The notes: generated by a model not told the origin, from the sequence alone. DNA of 64,000 nt from Owenweeksia hongkongensis DSM 17368 (GCA_945865885.1 CAMBEZ010000007.1:1-64000), one strand, 5' to 3'; counted from the stretch's first letter, positions 34,143-43,776 are shown. A program made the numbers and translations.

Positions 34143-35800
34143 TGCGTTTTTCTGTTTTTGTGCTGGGGATGCTGCTCTGGAGCTTGGGAGCCTGGGGACA
34201 GTCTGCCTGCGAGCTGCCTTTGCACGTTGCCCGCGAGAACATGATGCACCACATTGGTTATTTGTCTTCGGACGAATTGGAGGGGCGTTATCCGGGGACG
34301 GAGGGCGCTGACAAGGCGCGTCAATACATTGCCCAGGTGCTGCGCGAGAACGGTGCTGCGCCCGCCGTAACCGACAACGGTTCGCAGTGGTTCACCGTGG
34401 CCCGCTTGGCGTCGTTTCCCCCAGACCGAAACTCCGCGGTGCCCCTAAAAACAGGCGTTGCGCTGAAAAACACCTTCCCCCACCCCCGCACCGCCAACGG
34501 CGCAGCCTCCGGGAAAATCAAACGCGTTGGATACGGAATTGATGCCTCCGATTTGGGCCGCAACGACTTTCGAAACAAACGAATTGCCGGAAAAATCGCC
34601 TTGATCCAAGCGGGCACGCCGGACGGCAAGGGTCCGCACGGAAAATTTGCCAAGCACTTGGACTTGGACACCCGTATTGATCGCGCTGCAAGCGCTGGTG
34701 CCGTGGGCGTGGTTTTGGTTCCCGGGAAAAAGGACAACTTACTGCCCGAGCCTTTCTACAAAGGGACGCGTCCGGGAAGAATTCCAGTTGTCGTCCTTCC
34801 GGAAGGCACCGTGCCGCGTGGATTGATTGATTTGAATGCCTTCGTGCAGCGCGAAACGGCGCAGGCCGCCAACGTCTGTGGTTTTGTGGACCACGGCGCC
34901 ACCAAAACGCTGGTGTTGGGCGCGCACTACGACCACTTGGGTTGGGGCTTGGAGCATTCGCTGCACCGTGGGGAGCCCGCCATCCACAACGGCGCGGACG
35001 ACAACGCATCCGGAGTTGCCGTGGTGTTGGAGGCCGCTCGTCTTTTAAAAGAATGGCCCACCGCCAAGGCGTTCAACTACTTGATCGTGGGATTCAGCGC
35101 GGAAGAAGACGGGCTGCTGGGATCGCAGCACTTTGTGGCCAACCGGCCGGCCGAATTCAAGGAATTGTTTGGCATGCTGAATTTTGACATGGTGGGGCGC
35201 ATGGAAAAAGGCAATCCCTTTATTGTGAGTGGCACCGGAACGGCCTTGGAGTGGCCGGAGGTCTTGAGCCGCGCAACGTGCTTGCCCATTTCCTTGAAAA
35301 CCGAATCCGCGCCGGGAAGCGCCTCCGATCACGCCTCCTTTTACCGCCAAGGCATTCCCGTTTTGCATTTTTTCACGGGCGCCCACGGAGACTACCACCG
35401 TCCGTCCGACGACGTCGAGAAAATTGAACCCCTCAGCGTGGAGTACACCCTCCGCACTTTGTTGGCCACCGTGGAAGTGCTTTCGCAAGCTCCGGCCCTC
35501 ACGCAACAAGACGTGAAAGAGCCCACAACGGCTAGTTCTGCATCGTTCAAAGTTACCTTGGGTGTGGTTCCAGATTACGCCTTTGCGGGCAGCGGCATGC
35601 GTATTTCCGGTCTTTCTCCGGGCAAACCGGCAGAGAAAGCCGGCCTGGTGGCCGGCGATGTGGTGGTGGAATTGGGCGGTATGCCCGTTCGGGACATGAC
35701 TTCCTACATGACCGCGCTGTCTGCGTTCAGCAAGGGCCAAAAAGCCAAAGTGGTATTCGTTAGAGACGGCGAACGCTTGGCCAAAGACGTCGTATTTTGA
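34139..35800 (+). CDS. Secreted M28-family metallopeptidase with PDZ domain
   Basis: 553 residues. The signal peptide is MMRFSVFVLGMLLWSLGAWG. A PA-like insert (about 125-250) is followed by the M28 zinc aminopeptidase domain. Its ligands are GAHYDHLG (His), NGADDNASG (bridging Asp), SAEEDGLLGS (Glu pair), NFDMVGR (Asp) and GDYHRPSDD (His). Residues about 470-553 are a PDZ domain (LSPGKPAEKAGLVAGDVV). All catalytic residues are intact, so it is probably an active periplasmic or surface peptidase. The ATG at 34139 overlaps the lspA stop by ATGA, and another ATG lies 3 nt later. The end overlaps gpsA. Confidence 0.9.
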   Translation: MMRFSVFVLGMLLWSLGAWGQSACELPLHVARENMMHHIGYLSSDELEGRYPGTEGADKARQYIAQVLRENGAAPAVTDNGSQWFTVARLASFPPDRNSAVPLKTGVALKNTFPHPRTANGAASGKIKRVGYGIDASDLGRNDFRNKRIAGKIALIQAGTPDGKGPHGKFAKHLDLDTRIDRAASAGAVGVVLVPGKKDNLLPEPFYKGTRPGRIPVVVLPEGTVPRGLIDLNAFVQRETAQAANVCGFVDHGATKTLVLGAHYDHLGWGLEHSLHRGEPAIHNGADDNASGVAVVLEAARLLKEWPTAKAFNYLIVGFSAEEDGLLGSQHFVANRPAEFKELFGMLNFDMVGRMEKGNPFIVSGTGTALEWPEVLSRATCLPISLKTESAPGSASDHASFYRQGIPVLHFFTGAHGDYHRPSDDVEKIEPLSVEYTLRTLLATVEVLSQAPALTQQDVKEPTTASSASFKVTLGVVPDYAFAGSGMRISGLSPGKPAEKAGLVAGDVVVELGGMPVRDMTSYMTALSAFSKGQKAKVVFVRDGERLAKDVVF

Positions 35801-36795
35801 GCACCAAATCTCCCCGTATAGCCGTCATTGGCGGCGGTAGTTTTGCCACCGCACTCATTAAGTTGCTGGCCAACAACAATGAGTACGTGGGCTGGTGGGT
35901 TCGGGATCCGGAGATGGCCTTGCACATCCAACGCTTCCACCACAACCCCCGTTACCTCACGGATGTAGCGCTCAATACAGAACACCTGGCCATTGATTCG
36001 GACCTGGATTCCGTGGTAGAAGACGCAGACATTATTGTGCTGGCCGTTCCTTCGGCATTTTTGAAATCCGCGTTGGAAAACCTGCACGTTTCCTTGGAGG
36101 GGAAAAAAGTATTTTCCGCCATCAAAGGAATTGTGCCCGACAGCAACCAGATTGTGGGGGAGTTCATGCACGACACCTATGGAGTTGATTACAAAGATTT
36201 TGGGGTAATCGTGGGACCGTGCCACGCGGAAGAAGTGGCCCTGGAGCGCCTGAGTTACCTCACCCTGGCCTCGGAAAGCGCAGAGGCCGCCCGGTACATG
36301 GCAGACATGTTGGCGTGCACGTACTTGCGCACCCAAGTGTCCGACGACATCTACGGCACGGAGTACGCCGCGGTGTTGAAGAACATTTACTCCATCGCTT
36401 GCGGCATTTGCCACGGCTTGGGGTACGGGGATAACTTCCAAGCGGTTTTGGTCAGCAATTCCGTTCAGGAAATGAAGCGGTTCATCAAGGCCGTGCACCC
36501 CATCAAACGAGACATCAACGGCTCCGAGTACTTGGGAGACCTTTTGGTTACGGCGTATTCGCAATTCAGCCGCAACCGAACCTTCGGAACCATGATTGGA
36601 AAGGGGTATACGGTGCGCTCCACCATGTTGGAAATGAACATGGTAGCGGAGGGATACTACGCCACAAAGTTGATTAAGTCGGTCAAGAAAAGCCACGACG
36701 TGCGGATGCCAATTGCCAACGCAGTGTACAAAATCCTGTACGACGGGGAGTCTGCCCGCAAAACGATGGCCAAGCTCGCTGAAAAATTAGCTTAA
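35797..36795 (+). CDS. gpsA: NAD(P)H-dependent glycerol-3-phosphate dehydrogenase
   Basis: 332 residues. It reduces dihydroxyacetone phosphate to sn-glycerol-3-phosphate for phospholipid synthesis. The dinucleotide loop is VIGGGSFATAL. The catalytic Lys lies in EYAAVLKNIYSIACG, and SEYLGDLLVTAYSQFSRNR follows. The start is a TTG whose last base overlaps the previous stop (TTGA), an unusual start codon supported by the strand beginning three residues later (RIAVIGGG). It is in the operon with lspA and the M28 peptidase. Confidence 0.93.
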   Translation: MSTKSPRIAVIGGGSFATALIKLLANNNEYVGWWVRDPEMALHIQRFHHNPRYLTDVALNTEHLAIDSDLDSVVEDADIIVLAVPSAFLKSALENLHVSLEGKKVFSAIKGIVPDSNQIVGEFMHDTYGVDYKDFGVIVGPCHAEEVALERLSYLTLASESAEAARYMADMLACTYLRTQVSDDIYGTEYAAVLKNIYSIACGICHGLGYGDNFQAVLVSNSVQEMKRFIKAVHPIKRDINGSEYLGDLLVTAYSQFSRNRTFGTMIGKGYTVRSTMLEMNMVAEGYYATKLIKSVKKSHDVRMPIANAVYKILYDGESARKTMAKLAEKLA

Positions 36796-36812
36796 GGCCC
36801 CGCCGGACTTCG

Positions 36813-36820
36813 TACCTTTG
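36813..36820 (+). promoter_or_regulatory. -7 box upstream of tatA
   Basis: A perfect TACCTTTG ends 20 nt before the tatA ATG, giving a short leader. Confidence 0.5.
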
Positions 36821-36840
36821 GGATTCTAAATTGCACCGCT

Positions 36841-37035
36841 ATGAATGCATGGGCTATTTTTCTGGGCATTGTTGGACCGTGGCAGATCGTATTGATCGTT
36901 GCCGTGGTGGTTTTGTTGTTTGGTGGTAAAAAAATTCCGGAATTGATGCGCGGCCTAGGCGGCGGCGTGAAGGAGTTTAAAAACGCCATGAAGGACGAAG
37001 ACGTTCCCGCAAAGAAAGAGGAAAAGAAAGACTGA
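36841..37035 (+). CDS. tatA: Twin-arginine translocase subunit TatA/E
   Basis: 64 residues. One membrane helix (about 10-28, ending in VVLLFGGKKIPEL) is followed by an amphipathic helix, and the end is Lys/Glu-rich. FGGKKIPEL-x-RG-x-G is the TatA/E signature. It forms the pore for folded proteins carrying RR signal peptides. It is shorter than E. coli TatA, as usual in Bacteroidota. gatA begins inside its stop (TGATG). No tatC is nearby. Confidence 0.92.
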   Translation: MNAWAIFLGIVGPWQIVLIVAVVVLLFGGKKIPELMRGLGGGVKEFKNAMKDEDVPAKKEEKKD

Positions 37036-38462
37036 TGGGTTTTTCGCCGTTGATGGACTACCGCGCGGTTTCCGCGGGGAAGACTACCTGTGCCGCTTTG
37101 GTGGAGGAAGCCTTGACACGCGCCGGGCAGGCCGCTGACCTCAACATGTTTATTGAATTGTTCTCGGAATCCGCTCGCGCCCAAGCCGCGGCCGTAGATG
37201 CCCGTTTGGCGGCCGGTGATTCCTTGCCTTTGGCGGGAATGGTAGTGGCGTTGAAAGACAATTTTTGCTACCGCGGCCACAGGGTTTCTGCCGGCTCCAA
37301 AATGCTGGAGACGTTTGAAAGTTTGTTTTCGGCCACGGCTGTAGAGCGCTTGGAAGCCGCGGGTGCCGTGTTTTTGGGCCGCACCAACTGCGACGAATTC
37401 GCCATGGGCTCGTCCAACGAAACGTCGTACTACGGTCCGGTGCGCAACCCCTTGGACCCCAGCAAAGTTCCGGGCGGATCTTCGGGCGGCTCTGCCGCCG
37501 CAGTGGCCGCGGGCTTGTGCCATGTAGCCTTGGGCTCGGACACCGGCGGCTCCATTCGCCAACCCGCTGCATTTACCGGCATTGTGGGCATGAAGCCAAC
37601 CTACGGCCGCATTTCGCGCCACGGACTCATTGCCTACGCTTCCTCCTTTGACCAAATCGGGCCCTTCGCCCACACCTTGGAAGACGCTGCTGCGGTTTTG
37701 GAAATCATGTCCGGTGCCGACGCCTTTGACGCCACGGTATCTTCCCGTCCGGTGGTGTCCTCGCCGCCCATTGCGCCCATAGGGCCCCAACGCTACGCTT
37801 ATTTTCAGGCAACCTTGGACCATCCGGGGTTGGATCCGCACATACGAGCTTCTTTAGAGAACTTGTTTGAGCAGCTCCGCTCCGCAGGACACACGGTAGA
37901 CGCCGTCGATTTTCCCTACCTGGATCAATTGGTCCCCTTGTACTACGTCTTGACTACCGCCGAAGCCAGCGCCAATTTAGCGCGGTACGACGGCGTTCGC
38001 TTTGGGCACCGTTCGGAGCAAGAAGTTGACGATTTGGACGGACTGCTGAAGGCGTCGCGGTCTGAGGGTTTTGGGTTGGAAGTACAGCGCCGCATTCTGT
38101 TGGGCACCTTTGTTTTGTCCAGCGGTTACTACGACGCCTACTACGGCAAAGCCCAAAAAGGCCGACGCCTGCTGCGCGACCACGCGGAATCCCTGCTCGC
38201 CAGCTACGACGCCTTGCTGTCTCCCACCTCTCCGCACACGGCCTTTCCCATTGGGCGCGAGAACTCGGACCCCACGGTCATGTACCTGGAAGATTTGTAC
38301 ACCGTGCACGCGAACCTGACCGGATTGCCGGCTTTGAGTTTGCCGGGCGGACTGCATCCCAACGGACTTCCGTGGGGGTTACACATCACCACCGGAAGGT
38401 TTGAGGAGCCGGCGCTGTTTGCGCACGCGGCCCTCCTGCAAAATACTTTAAGCGCCCACTGA
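37035..38462 (+). CDS. gatA: Glutamyl-tRNA(Gln) amidotransferase subunit A
   Basis: 475 residues, amidase-signature enzyme. It liberates ammonia from Gln for transamidation of Glu-tRNA(Gln), and of Asp-tRNA(Asn) where AsnRS is missing. The catalytic triad is the Lys in VVALKDNFC, the cis-Ser in PGGSSGGSAAA and the Ser nucleophile in SDTGGSIRQPA. Length and motifs fit GatA rather than other amidases. gatB and gatC are not adjacent. The ATG at 37035 shares a base with the tatA stop. Confidence 0.93.
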   Translation: MGFSPLMDYRAVSAGKTTCAALVEEALTRAGQAADLNMFIELFSESARAQAAAVDARLAAGDSLPLAGMVVALKDNFCYRGHRVSAGSKMLETFESLFSATAVERLEAAGAVFLGRTNCDEFAMGSSNETSYYGPVRNPLDPSKVPGGSSGGSAAAVAAGLCHVALGSDTGGSIRQPAAFTGIVGMKPTYGRISRHGLIAYASSFDQIGPFAHTLEDAAAVLEIMSGADAFDATVSSRPVVSSPPIAPIGPQRYAYFQATLDHPGLDPHIRASLENLFEQLRSAGHTVDAVDFPYLDQLVPLYYVLTTAEASANLARYDGVRFGHRSEQEVDDLDGLLKASRSEGFGLEVQRRILLGTFVLSSGYYDAYYGKAQKGRRLLRDHAESLLASYDALLSPTSPHTAFPIGRENSDPTVMYLEDLYTVHANLTGLPALSLPGGLHPNGLPWGLHITTGRFEEPALFAHAALLQNTLSAH

Positions 38463-38464
38463 AG

Positions 38465-39673
38465 ATGGGTTGGGGCTGGCGGTTCGCAGGAGTGCTGTCG
38501 GCCTTCCTCCTGGGCCCTGTGCTTTGGGCGCAAGAGGAGTTGGACACGGTCAAGGGTGTTCCAACGGAGGCTCTGGAGCCGGGACTCGCCACCTTGGACA
38601 GTACCCTGGAACAAGCCGCCGTTCGCACCGCTCCGTCGGACTCGCTGATCCAATACCGATTGCGGGTTTTGGACGAGCGCACCGCCTTTCCTTTGGTGTA
38701 CAACCACCACGTCAAAAACTACATTGACTTGTATACCAAGCGCCGATCAGCACTGATCAGCCGGGTATTGGGGCGCAGCGCCTACTATTTTCCGCTGATC
38801 GATAAAATCTTTACCAAGCACGGTATTCCGCTGGAATTGAAGTATTTAGCGGTTATTGAAAGCGCTTTGGACCCCCGGGCCCAGAGCCCCGCCGGCGCTA
38901 AGGGGCTGTGGCAATTCATGTACAGCACTGCCAAAATGAAGGGGCTGGAAATCAACGGATTCATCGATGAGCGTGCGGACCCCATCAAGAGCACGGAAAC
39001 GGCCGCACGCTATTTGAAGGAACTGCACCGCATTTTCGGCGATTGGAACTTGGTGCTGGCGGCGTACAACAGCGGCCCGGGCAACGTGGCCAAGGCCATC
39101 CAGCGAAGCGGCGGAATACGCGATTACTGGGCGCTCCGGCCCTATTTGCCCAAAACCACCTCCGGCTACGTTCCGGGATTCATTGCGTTGGTTTACGTGA
39201 TGGAATACGCTCAGGATCTGCAACTTCCAGCTCAGGAACCCCCCTACCGGTACGACCAACTGGATACCGTTGACATCAAAAAAGGGTTGTCTTTGGCCGT
39301 GCTCAGCAAAACGTTGCGCGTGGACGAGGAAGTGTTGGCGGACCTCAATCCGGCGTACCGCTTCCGGCAAATCCCCGCGCCGCAACCCGGCGGACACGCC
39401 TACCACGCGGTACTGCCCCGCGAGGCGGCGCAGTTGTTTATTGCCTTGGAGGATTCCATTTACGCCCTGGAGCCCCTATCCATCGCGGCACCCGCAGCGG
39501 CGCCCAAGCCCGCGGCTCCCAACCCCACCACTCGAACCCACACGGTGCGCAGCGGAGACACGCTGAGCGCCTTGTCCCGGCGCTACGGCGTAACGGTAAA
39601 AGAAATACAAGCCTGGAACGGCCTCAAAGGCGAACGCATTGATATTGGCCAGCGTTTAAAAATCAAGCGGTGA
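38465..39673 (+). CDS. mltD: Membrane-bound lytic transglycosylase D-like, SLT plus LysM
   Basis: 402 residues. The signal peptide (ends LWAQ) is followed by an SLT lysozyme-like domain (about 100-260) with the catalytic Glu in LKYLAVIESALDP and the motifs GAKGLWQFM and LVLAAYNSGPGNV. Residues about 355-402 form one LysM peptidoglycan-binding repeat (HTVRSGDTLSALSRRYG). It cleaves murein glycan strands to anhydromuramyl products during wall remodelling. E. coli MltD has a lipobox and two LysM; this one has neither lipobox nor second LysM. It overlaps the DUF4837 gene by TGATG. Confidence 0.9.
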   Translation: MGWGWRFAGVLSAFLLGPVLWAQEELDTVKGVPTEALEPGLATLDSTLEQAAVRTAPSDSLIQYRLRVLDERTAFPLVYNHHVKNYIDLYTKRRSALISRVLGRSAYYFPLIDKIFTKHGIPLELKYLAVIESALDPRAQSPAGAKGLWQFMYSTAKMKGLEINGFIDERADPIKSTETAARYLKELHRIFGDWNLVLAAYNSGPGNVAKAIQRSGGIRDYWALRPYLPKTTSGYVPGFIALVYVMEYAQDLQLPAQEPPYRYDQLDTVDIKKGLSLAVLSKTLRVDEEVLADLNPAYRFRQIPAPQPGGHAYHAVLPREAAQLFIALEDSIYALEPLSIAAPAAAPKPAAPNPTTRTHTVRSGDTLSALSRRYGVTVKEIQAWNGLKGERIDIGQRLKIKR

Positions 39674-40680
39674 TGAACTACGGAACGAAACGCGCGTTTC
39701 GCAACGCCCTTGTTGTATGGGGCCTTTTTGCAGCGGCAGGTTGCGACACCTCCTCCTCCGGGATCATCTTGCCGGACAGCAACGGCTCCCCCGGGGAGCT
39801 GCTGGTGGTGGCGGACGATTCGGTCTGGTTTGGCGGTACCGGTTTGGTGGTGGCGGAAACCTTGGGCGGTCCCATGGACGGGCTGCCCCAATCCGAACCG
39901 AAATACAAATTGACGCGAATTCCCCACGCCGCCTTCAAGCCGCTGGTGCAGCGGTGCAAGGCGTTGTTGCGTTTGGTCGTGCAGCCGGATTCAGTGGGCG
40001 TCTACCGCTCCACCGACGTTTGGGCCAGTCCTCAATTGGTGGTTACCGTGGTGGCTGCGCGGGCCGCTGATTTTCCCGAACTACTGAAACGGGAACAACC
40101 GCGCCTGGAGCAGTGGTTTGGCGAACACGACCGCGCTGCGCTGGCGGGGCGTTTGAAAGAGTCCGCCCAACCCCTTCCGGAAGAGCTTAAAGTTCTGGGC
40201 TTGAATCAAATGCAGATCCCTTCCGGATTTGGCGTGACGTTGGCCAAAGACACCCTGGTCATCTTGCGCTTGGACGGCAAAAAAACGACGCAGTTTTTGA
40301 TGTGCTCCCGGTCCCGATGGACCCCGGAGTGGCGCAGTCGGATTCAATCCACGCGGGATACGCTGCTGAAACGGCACTTTGAAGGCGGACAGCCGAAGTC
40401 GTACATGGCTACCGAAATGCGCTTGGCGCCCACCCTCAAACCCACCCAAATCGACGGTCTTCCCGCGGTGGAGACCCGGGGGCTGTGGCGAACCTACGGC
40501 GATTTCATGGGCGGCCCGTTTTTGTCTTATGCGGTAGCGGATTCCGCCGGGGGCTATGTGTATGCCTTGAATGCGCTGGTGTACTCCCCCGGAACCCCAA
40601 AACGGCTGACGCTGTTGGAGTTTGAAACCACGATGCGCGGTGCGCGACTCCGCAGAAATAAGGAGTCCCGCGCTCAATAA
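39673..40680 (+). CDS. DUF4837 family lipoprotein
   Basis: 335 residues. The lipobox is LFAAAGC (Cys near residue 22). It is recognised as DUF4837 by position beside a LysM transglycosylase and by the N-terminal LPDSNGSPGELLVVADDSVW. SSPQ-like WASPQLVVTV and GLWRTYGDFMGGPFLSYAV further support this. The function of DUF4837 is unknown. Pairing with the cell-wall enzyme suggests an envelope role. Start ATG 39673, within the TGATG overlap. It converges on recO with a 6-bp gap and no hairpin between. Confidence 0.82.
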   Translation: MNYGTKRAFRNALVVWGLFAAAGCDTSSSGIILPDSNGSPGELLVVADDSVWFGGTGLVVAETLGGPMDGLPQSEPKYKLTRIPHAAFKPLVQRCKALLRLVVQPDSVGVYRSTDVWASPQLVVTVVAARAADFPELLKREQPRLEQWFGEHDRAALAGRLKESAQPLPEELKVLGLNQMQIPSGFGVTLAKDTLVILRLDGKKTTQFLMCSRSRWTPEWRSRIQSTRDTLLKRHFEGGQPKSYMATEMRLAPTLKPTQIDGLPAVETRGLWRTYGDFMGGPFLSYAVADSAGGYVYALNALVYSPGTPKRLTLLEFETTMRGARLRRNKESRAQ

Positions 40681-40686
40681 GCCTTT

Positions 40687-41388
40687 TTATTCCAGGAGCG
40701 ACCGCAGCACCGGCAAGCTCCGCGGCGCTCGAAAATTGGGCAACTGCACTTCCAGATAGCGAATTAGGCCGTCCACCCATTGGCCGCGCTGCGGTTGTCC
40801 CGGCGCCTGGCCTTCCGCCAACCAGCGTCCCCAGGCCAAGACCACTTCCGGCGCCAAAACATCCGGGTGCACCGGGGGATGGGTGCCGAATTGTCCTTCG
40901 CGCAGATCCATCCAAAGCAAGGCGGGCGGGGGGGTGCAGCCCAAGCCCAGGTGTTCCAAAAGAAGGAGAAGGGCTTCCACCACCGCCATGGGGGAAGGGG
41001 GCTCGGAAGCCACCAAAGAGGCGCGCCACAACAAGGCGTCGGCATAAAATCCTTCGTCCGATTCTCCTTCTTGCAGGGCGCTGGACCAAATTTCCGCCAC
41101 CAAAAGGGCCACGGATTGCGTCAAGGGATGACGAGGTGCAGCCGCATCCAGAGCCCGTACTTCCTGTATGTTTTCCAATTGTCCTTTGCCCTTACGGGTA
41201 ACAACGGCCTCCAAAAAAGTCAAGGGAAGCAGGTGGGCCGGGCGCACCGAAGAAAGCTTGCTGTGGGTGCCGTAGAGGTAATAGCGTTGGAGGCCAAATC
41301 GGTCCGTGTAAGCGTGCACCACTTTGGCGTGCTCGCCGGAGGCAAACACCCCCAATACCAGCAAATTGCATTTTTCCAGCGGGCCCAT
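40687..41388 (-). CDS. recO: DNA repair protein RecO
   Basis: 233 residues. An OB-fold N-terminal domain (VLGVFASGEHAKVVHAYT, then YLYGTHSKLSSVRPAHLLPL) is followed by a helical C-terminal domain. It anneals single strands and loads RecA with RecR in gap repair. The Cys zinc ligands of some RecO proteins are not apparent. It starts 2 nt after the stop of the upstream PorZ-like gene, so they share a transcript, a recO-porZ order I recall from other Bacteroidota. Confidence 0.85.
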   Translation of the reverse strand: MGPLEKCNLLVLGVFASGEHAKVVHAYTDRFGLQRYYLYGTHSKLSSVRPAHLLPLTFLEAVVTRKGKGQLENIQEVRALDAAAPRHPLTQSVALLVAEIWSSALQEGESDEGFYADALLWRASLVASEPPSPMAVVEALLLLLEHLGLGCTPPPALLWMDLREGQFGTHPPVHPDVLAPEVVLAWGRWLAEGQAPGQPQRGQWVDGLIRYLEVQLPNFRAPRSLPVLRSLLE

Positions 41389-41390
41389 GT

Positions 41391-43745
41391 TCAGCGCCCG
41401 TGGCGGGCAACGGCAACGGTGGCCACGTAGGTGTCTGTGCCCAAGTCGTCCGTGGTGTAGACTTGGTAGATTCCCGCAGGAGCCGGTTCACCGTTGAGGG
41501 TGTTGCCCGGCCAAACCAAGGTTCCGCCCCAAGCGGTTGCTTCAAAGACCAAGCGGCCGGAGCGGTCCGTGATCTTGCACCGAACGTTGGCCTTGAGCCC
41601 GCGCACGGAAATGGGGCCGGTGTAATCCGGAGGCACGGGGTTGGGGAAGGCCACCACGTCGCCAAACGTTTCGCCGCCCGCGGTGGCGCCGGCGCGGAAA
41701 GACTGAAGGCCGCGGTCCGTGCCCATGAAAACCTCTCCCGTAACGGGATCTACGGCCAAGGAAGTAATGCGGTCCGAGAGCATGGGGGAGTTGGTGGAGG
41801 TGAGGTGCATCAACTCCTCCAACCCGTCCGGACTCAACAAAAAGAGTCCACCGGACTGCGTTCCTACCCACTTTCGGTTGCCTCCGTCCACGGCAATGCA
41901 GGAAATGCGCTCGGAGCCCAAAACCTTTTGAACCACACCGTTCTCCTCGCGCAAAATGGGCTGCGCGTCAATGGATCGGCCCGGATTGAAGACGTTGTAT
42001 GGGGTGTAGATTACGGCCAAACCGTCCGTGGTGCCCACCCAAAGCTCACCGTCTTGATCGAATGCCAGCGCTTGCACGTCCGGGCTGGGCAAATTGCCGT
42101 CCCCGGCGCCGGAAGTGATTCGGCGTACCTGCACGGAGGAACCGTCGACCTCTGCGCAAACGATGCCCTTGGTGCGGCTGATCATCCAAACCCTGCCGTC
42201 CTCGTCCAGGGCGAGGTCCTTGATGGCTTCGCCGCTGAATTGGCCCAAGCTGTATGCCGTCCAGGTGCCGTCCGGGGTTCGCTTATAGAGGTTGTTGGTG
42301 GCCAAAGAGGCTGTGGCCCAAAGGGTGCCGTCCTGCGCAAAGGTCAGTCCGCCCACGCGCACGTCGTTGGAGGTAGACGCCAGCGCCGGCCCCAGTGGGC
42401 TGTTGGTGGCGTCCCAGCGCTCCACAAATTGACCGCGGTGCAAGTGAACCACGCCCTTGCCCCAGCTGCCCAGGTACACGTGGGACGTGTCCGTGGGATC
42501 CACCGCTACTGCCACCAGATCCTTGGCGTTGTCTACGTTGGCATCTTGCCGAGCAGACCACCGGCCGCCGGTAAAGACAAACAGGCCGTCGTTGTTGAAC
42601 TGCGCCGTCCACGTGGCGTCCAGGGAGCCCGGAGCCACGTAGAGCTTGTCTCCCGGGGAGGCCATGCGGTACACGTTTCCGGTGGGCGGGCCCGACGGTA
42701 CCCGGTGTTGCGCGTAGGTGGGGTTATCCTTGAACGTCAGCCCGCGGTAGCTGTTGGCCGTCCACAAAATTTGGCGTTGGGCGTCCCAAACCAATCCACG
42801 GGGTCGGAATCCGGCATTGTTGCCGGTACCGGGAGACATGATTGGGCTCGTTTGCCACGCGGTTCCATTTCCGGGAAGCACTTCCAGCACATCAAACGAA
42901 CGAGCCACCCAAAATCCCGCGCCTTGGGGAACAATCTGGTACAAGGAAGACGGAATGTCCAATCCGTCGTCCACTGTGCGCCACGTGCCGTTTCGCCGAA
43001 TGGACAGGGAGTCGCCCGCAGCCGTGGGAACGCCAACCGCCAACTGGGGATCCGCAACCGACGGATGGGCCGCAACGAGGTGCACTACTTGGCCTTCCCA
43101 TTGGGCGTGTCGGTGCCAAACCGACGGATCGTACCAGGGGTCTGCTTGCGCGGCGGCCACCAAACCTTGGCCCGTGGCCACCCAAACAGAGTCTGCCCGG
43201 GTGCTGGTGCCGTACACTACTGCTTCCTGAGCATTGGGACCCACTAAGTAGGTTCCCACCACCAGCTGGGTGGCTAAATTCAATTCCACTAGCCCAAAAT
43301 CCGTGGACAGCAAAGCGCGTCCGGCACGGGGCGTTCCGGGAGCTCCGCAGTGGATGTGGTTGACCTTCTTTTTGCCCGGGTAGAGGGAAGAACGCACCAA
43401 TTCCGGCACATTGACAATTTTCTCGTTCCGGATCAAGTCCAAATTGCCGTTTCGGTAACCCACCACCACCCAGTCCGTAACGGGATCGTAGGCCAAGGAG
43501 GTAATGTCTACGTCCGTGAGGCCCTCCACCTTGGTCAGGGGCTCCACGTACTTTTCGTCCGCATGGTACCGAAACAACCCGCTGCCGGAGGCTACAAAAA
43601 CCCACGGCCCGGCTTGGACCACGTGGGTGGAAAGTCGGTACGGCAAATGGGAACGCCATTGGCCCACCGGCTGAATCTGCGCAGTGGCCGCGAAGGTCAA
43701 AACGAATGCCCCAAAGAGGGCGGCGAGGGTGGTTTTGCGGGGCAT
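41391..43745 (-). CDS. porZ: T9SS component PorZ-like, two-component-regulator propellers
   Basis: 784 residues. The signal peptide is about 1-23 (MPRKTTLAALFGAFVLT). Next comes QPVGQWRSHLPYRLSTHVVQ, the hallmark of PorZ-like proteins. Two seven-bladed propellers follow, from repeats such as TSLAYDPVTDWVVVGYRNG and LAFDQDGELWVGTTDGLAV. The C-terminus has the immunoglobulin-like sorting-type domain (VAFPNPVPPDYTGPISV, then APAGIYQVYTT). PorZ is part of the T9SS attachment complex that modifies cargo with anionic LPS. An upstream in-frame start at 43955 was rejected because it runs through ricT. The ATG lies 31 bp from the divergent ricT start. Confidence 0.8.
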   Translation of the reverse strand: MPRKTTLAALFGAFVLTFAATAQIQPVGQWRSHLPYRLSTHVVQAGPWVFVASGSGLFRYHADEKYVEPLTKVEGLTDVDITSLAYDPVTDWVVVGYRNGNLDLIRNEKIVNVPELVRSSLYPGKKKVNHIHCGAPGTPRAGRALLSTDFGLVELNLATQLVVGTYLVGPNAQEAVVYGTSTRADSVWVATGQGLVAAAQADPWYDPSVWHRHAQWEGQVVHLVAAHPSVADPQLAVGVPTAAGDSLSIRRNGTWRTVDDGLDIPSSLYQIVPQGAGFWVARSFDVLEVLPGNGTAWQTSPIMSPGTGNNAGFRPRGLVWDAQRQILWTANSYRGLTFKDNPTYAQHRVPSGPPTGNVYRMASPGDKLYVAPGSLDATWTAQFNNDGLFVFTGGRWSARQDANVDNAKDLVAVAVDPTDTSHVYLGSWGKGVVHLHRGQFVERWDATNSPLGPALASTSNDVRVGGLTFAQDGTLWATASLATNNLYKRTPDGTWTAYSLGQFSGEAIKDLALDEDGRVWMISRTKGIVCAEVDGSSVQVRRITSGAGDGNLPSPDVQALAFDQDGELWVGTTDGLAVIYTPYNVFNPGRSIDAQPILREENGVVQKVLGSERISCIAVDGGNRKWVGTQSGGLFLLSPDGLEELMHLTSTNSPMLSDRITSLAVDPVTGEVFMGTDRGLQSFRAGATAGGETFGDVVAFPNPVPPDYTGPISVRGLKANVRCKITDRSGRLVFEATAWGGTLVWPGNTLNGEPAPAGIYQVYTTDDLGTDTYVATVAVARHGR

Positions 43746-43754
43746 AGAGTAGTG

Positions 43755-43772
43755 CAAAGATGCGTATCTTCG
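43755..43772. promoter_or_regulatory. Divergent back-to-back -7 boxes (porZ / ricT)
   Basis: Minus strand CATCTTTG (43755-43762) ends 9 nt before the porZ ATG. Plus strand TATCTTCG (43765-43772) ends 4 nt before the ricT ATG. The boxes are 2 nt apart. Confidence 0.5.
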
Positions 43773-43776
43773 TGAC

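Noticed and set aside
35704-36696. 330-codon minus-strand frame antisense to gpsA
   Set aside because: gpsA motifs are clear on the plus strand; the other frame has random-looking composition.
39673-40687. Possible terminator between convergent DUF4837 and recO
   Set aside because: Only 6 bp separate the genes and no stem with T run is visible, so transcripts probably overlap.
41400-43247. 615-codon open frame on the plus strand antisense to porZ
   Set aside because: It is a GC-rich shadow frame. Its product is Arg/Gly/His-rich without domain patterns, while the opposite strand has clear propeller repeats and signal peptide.
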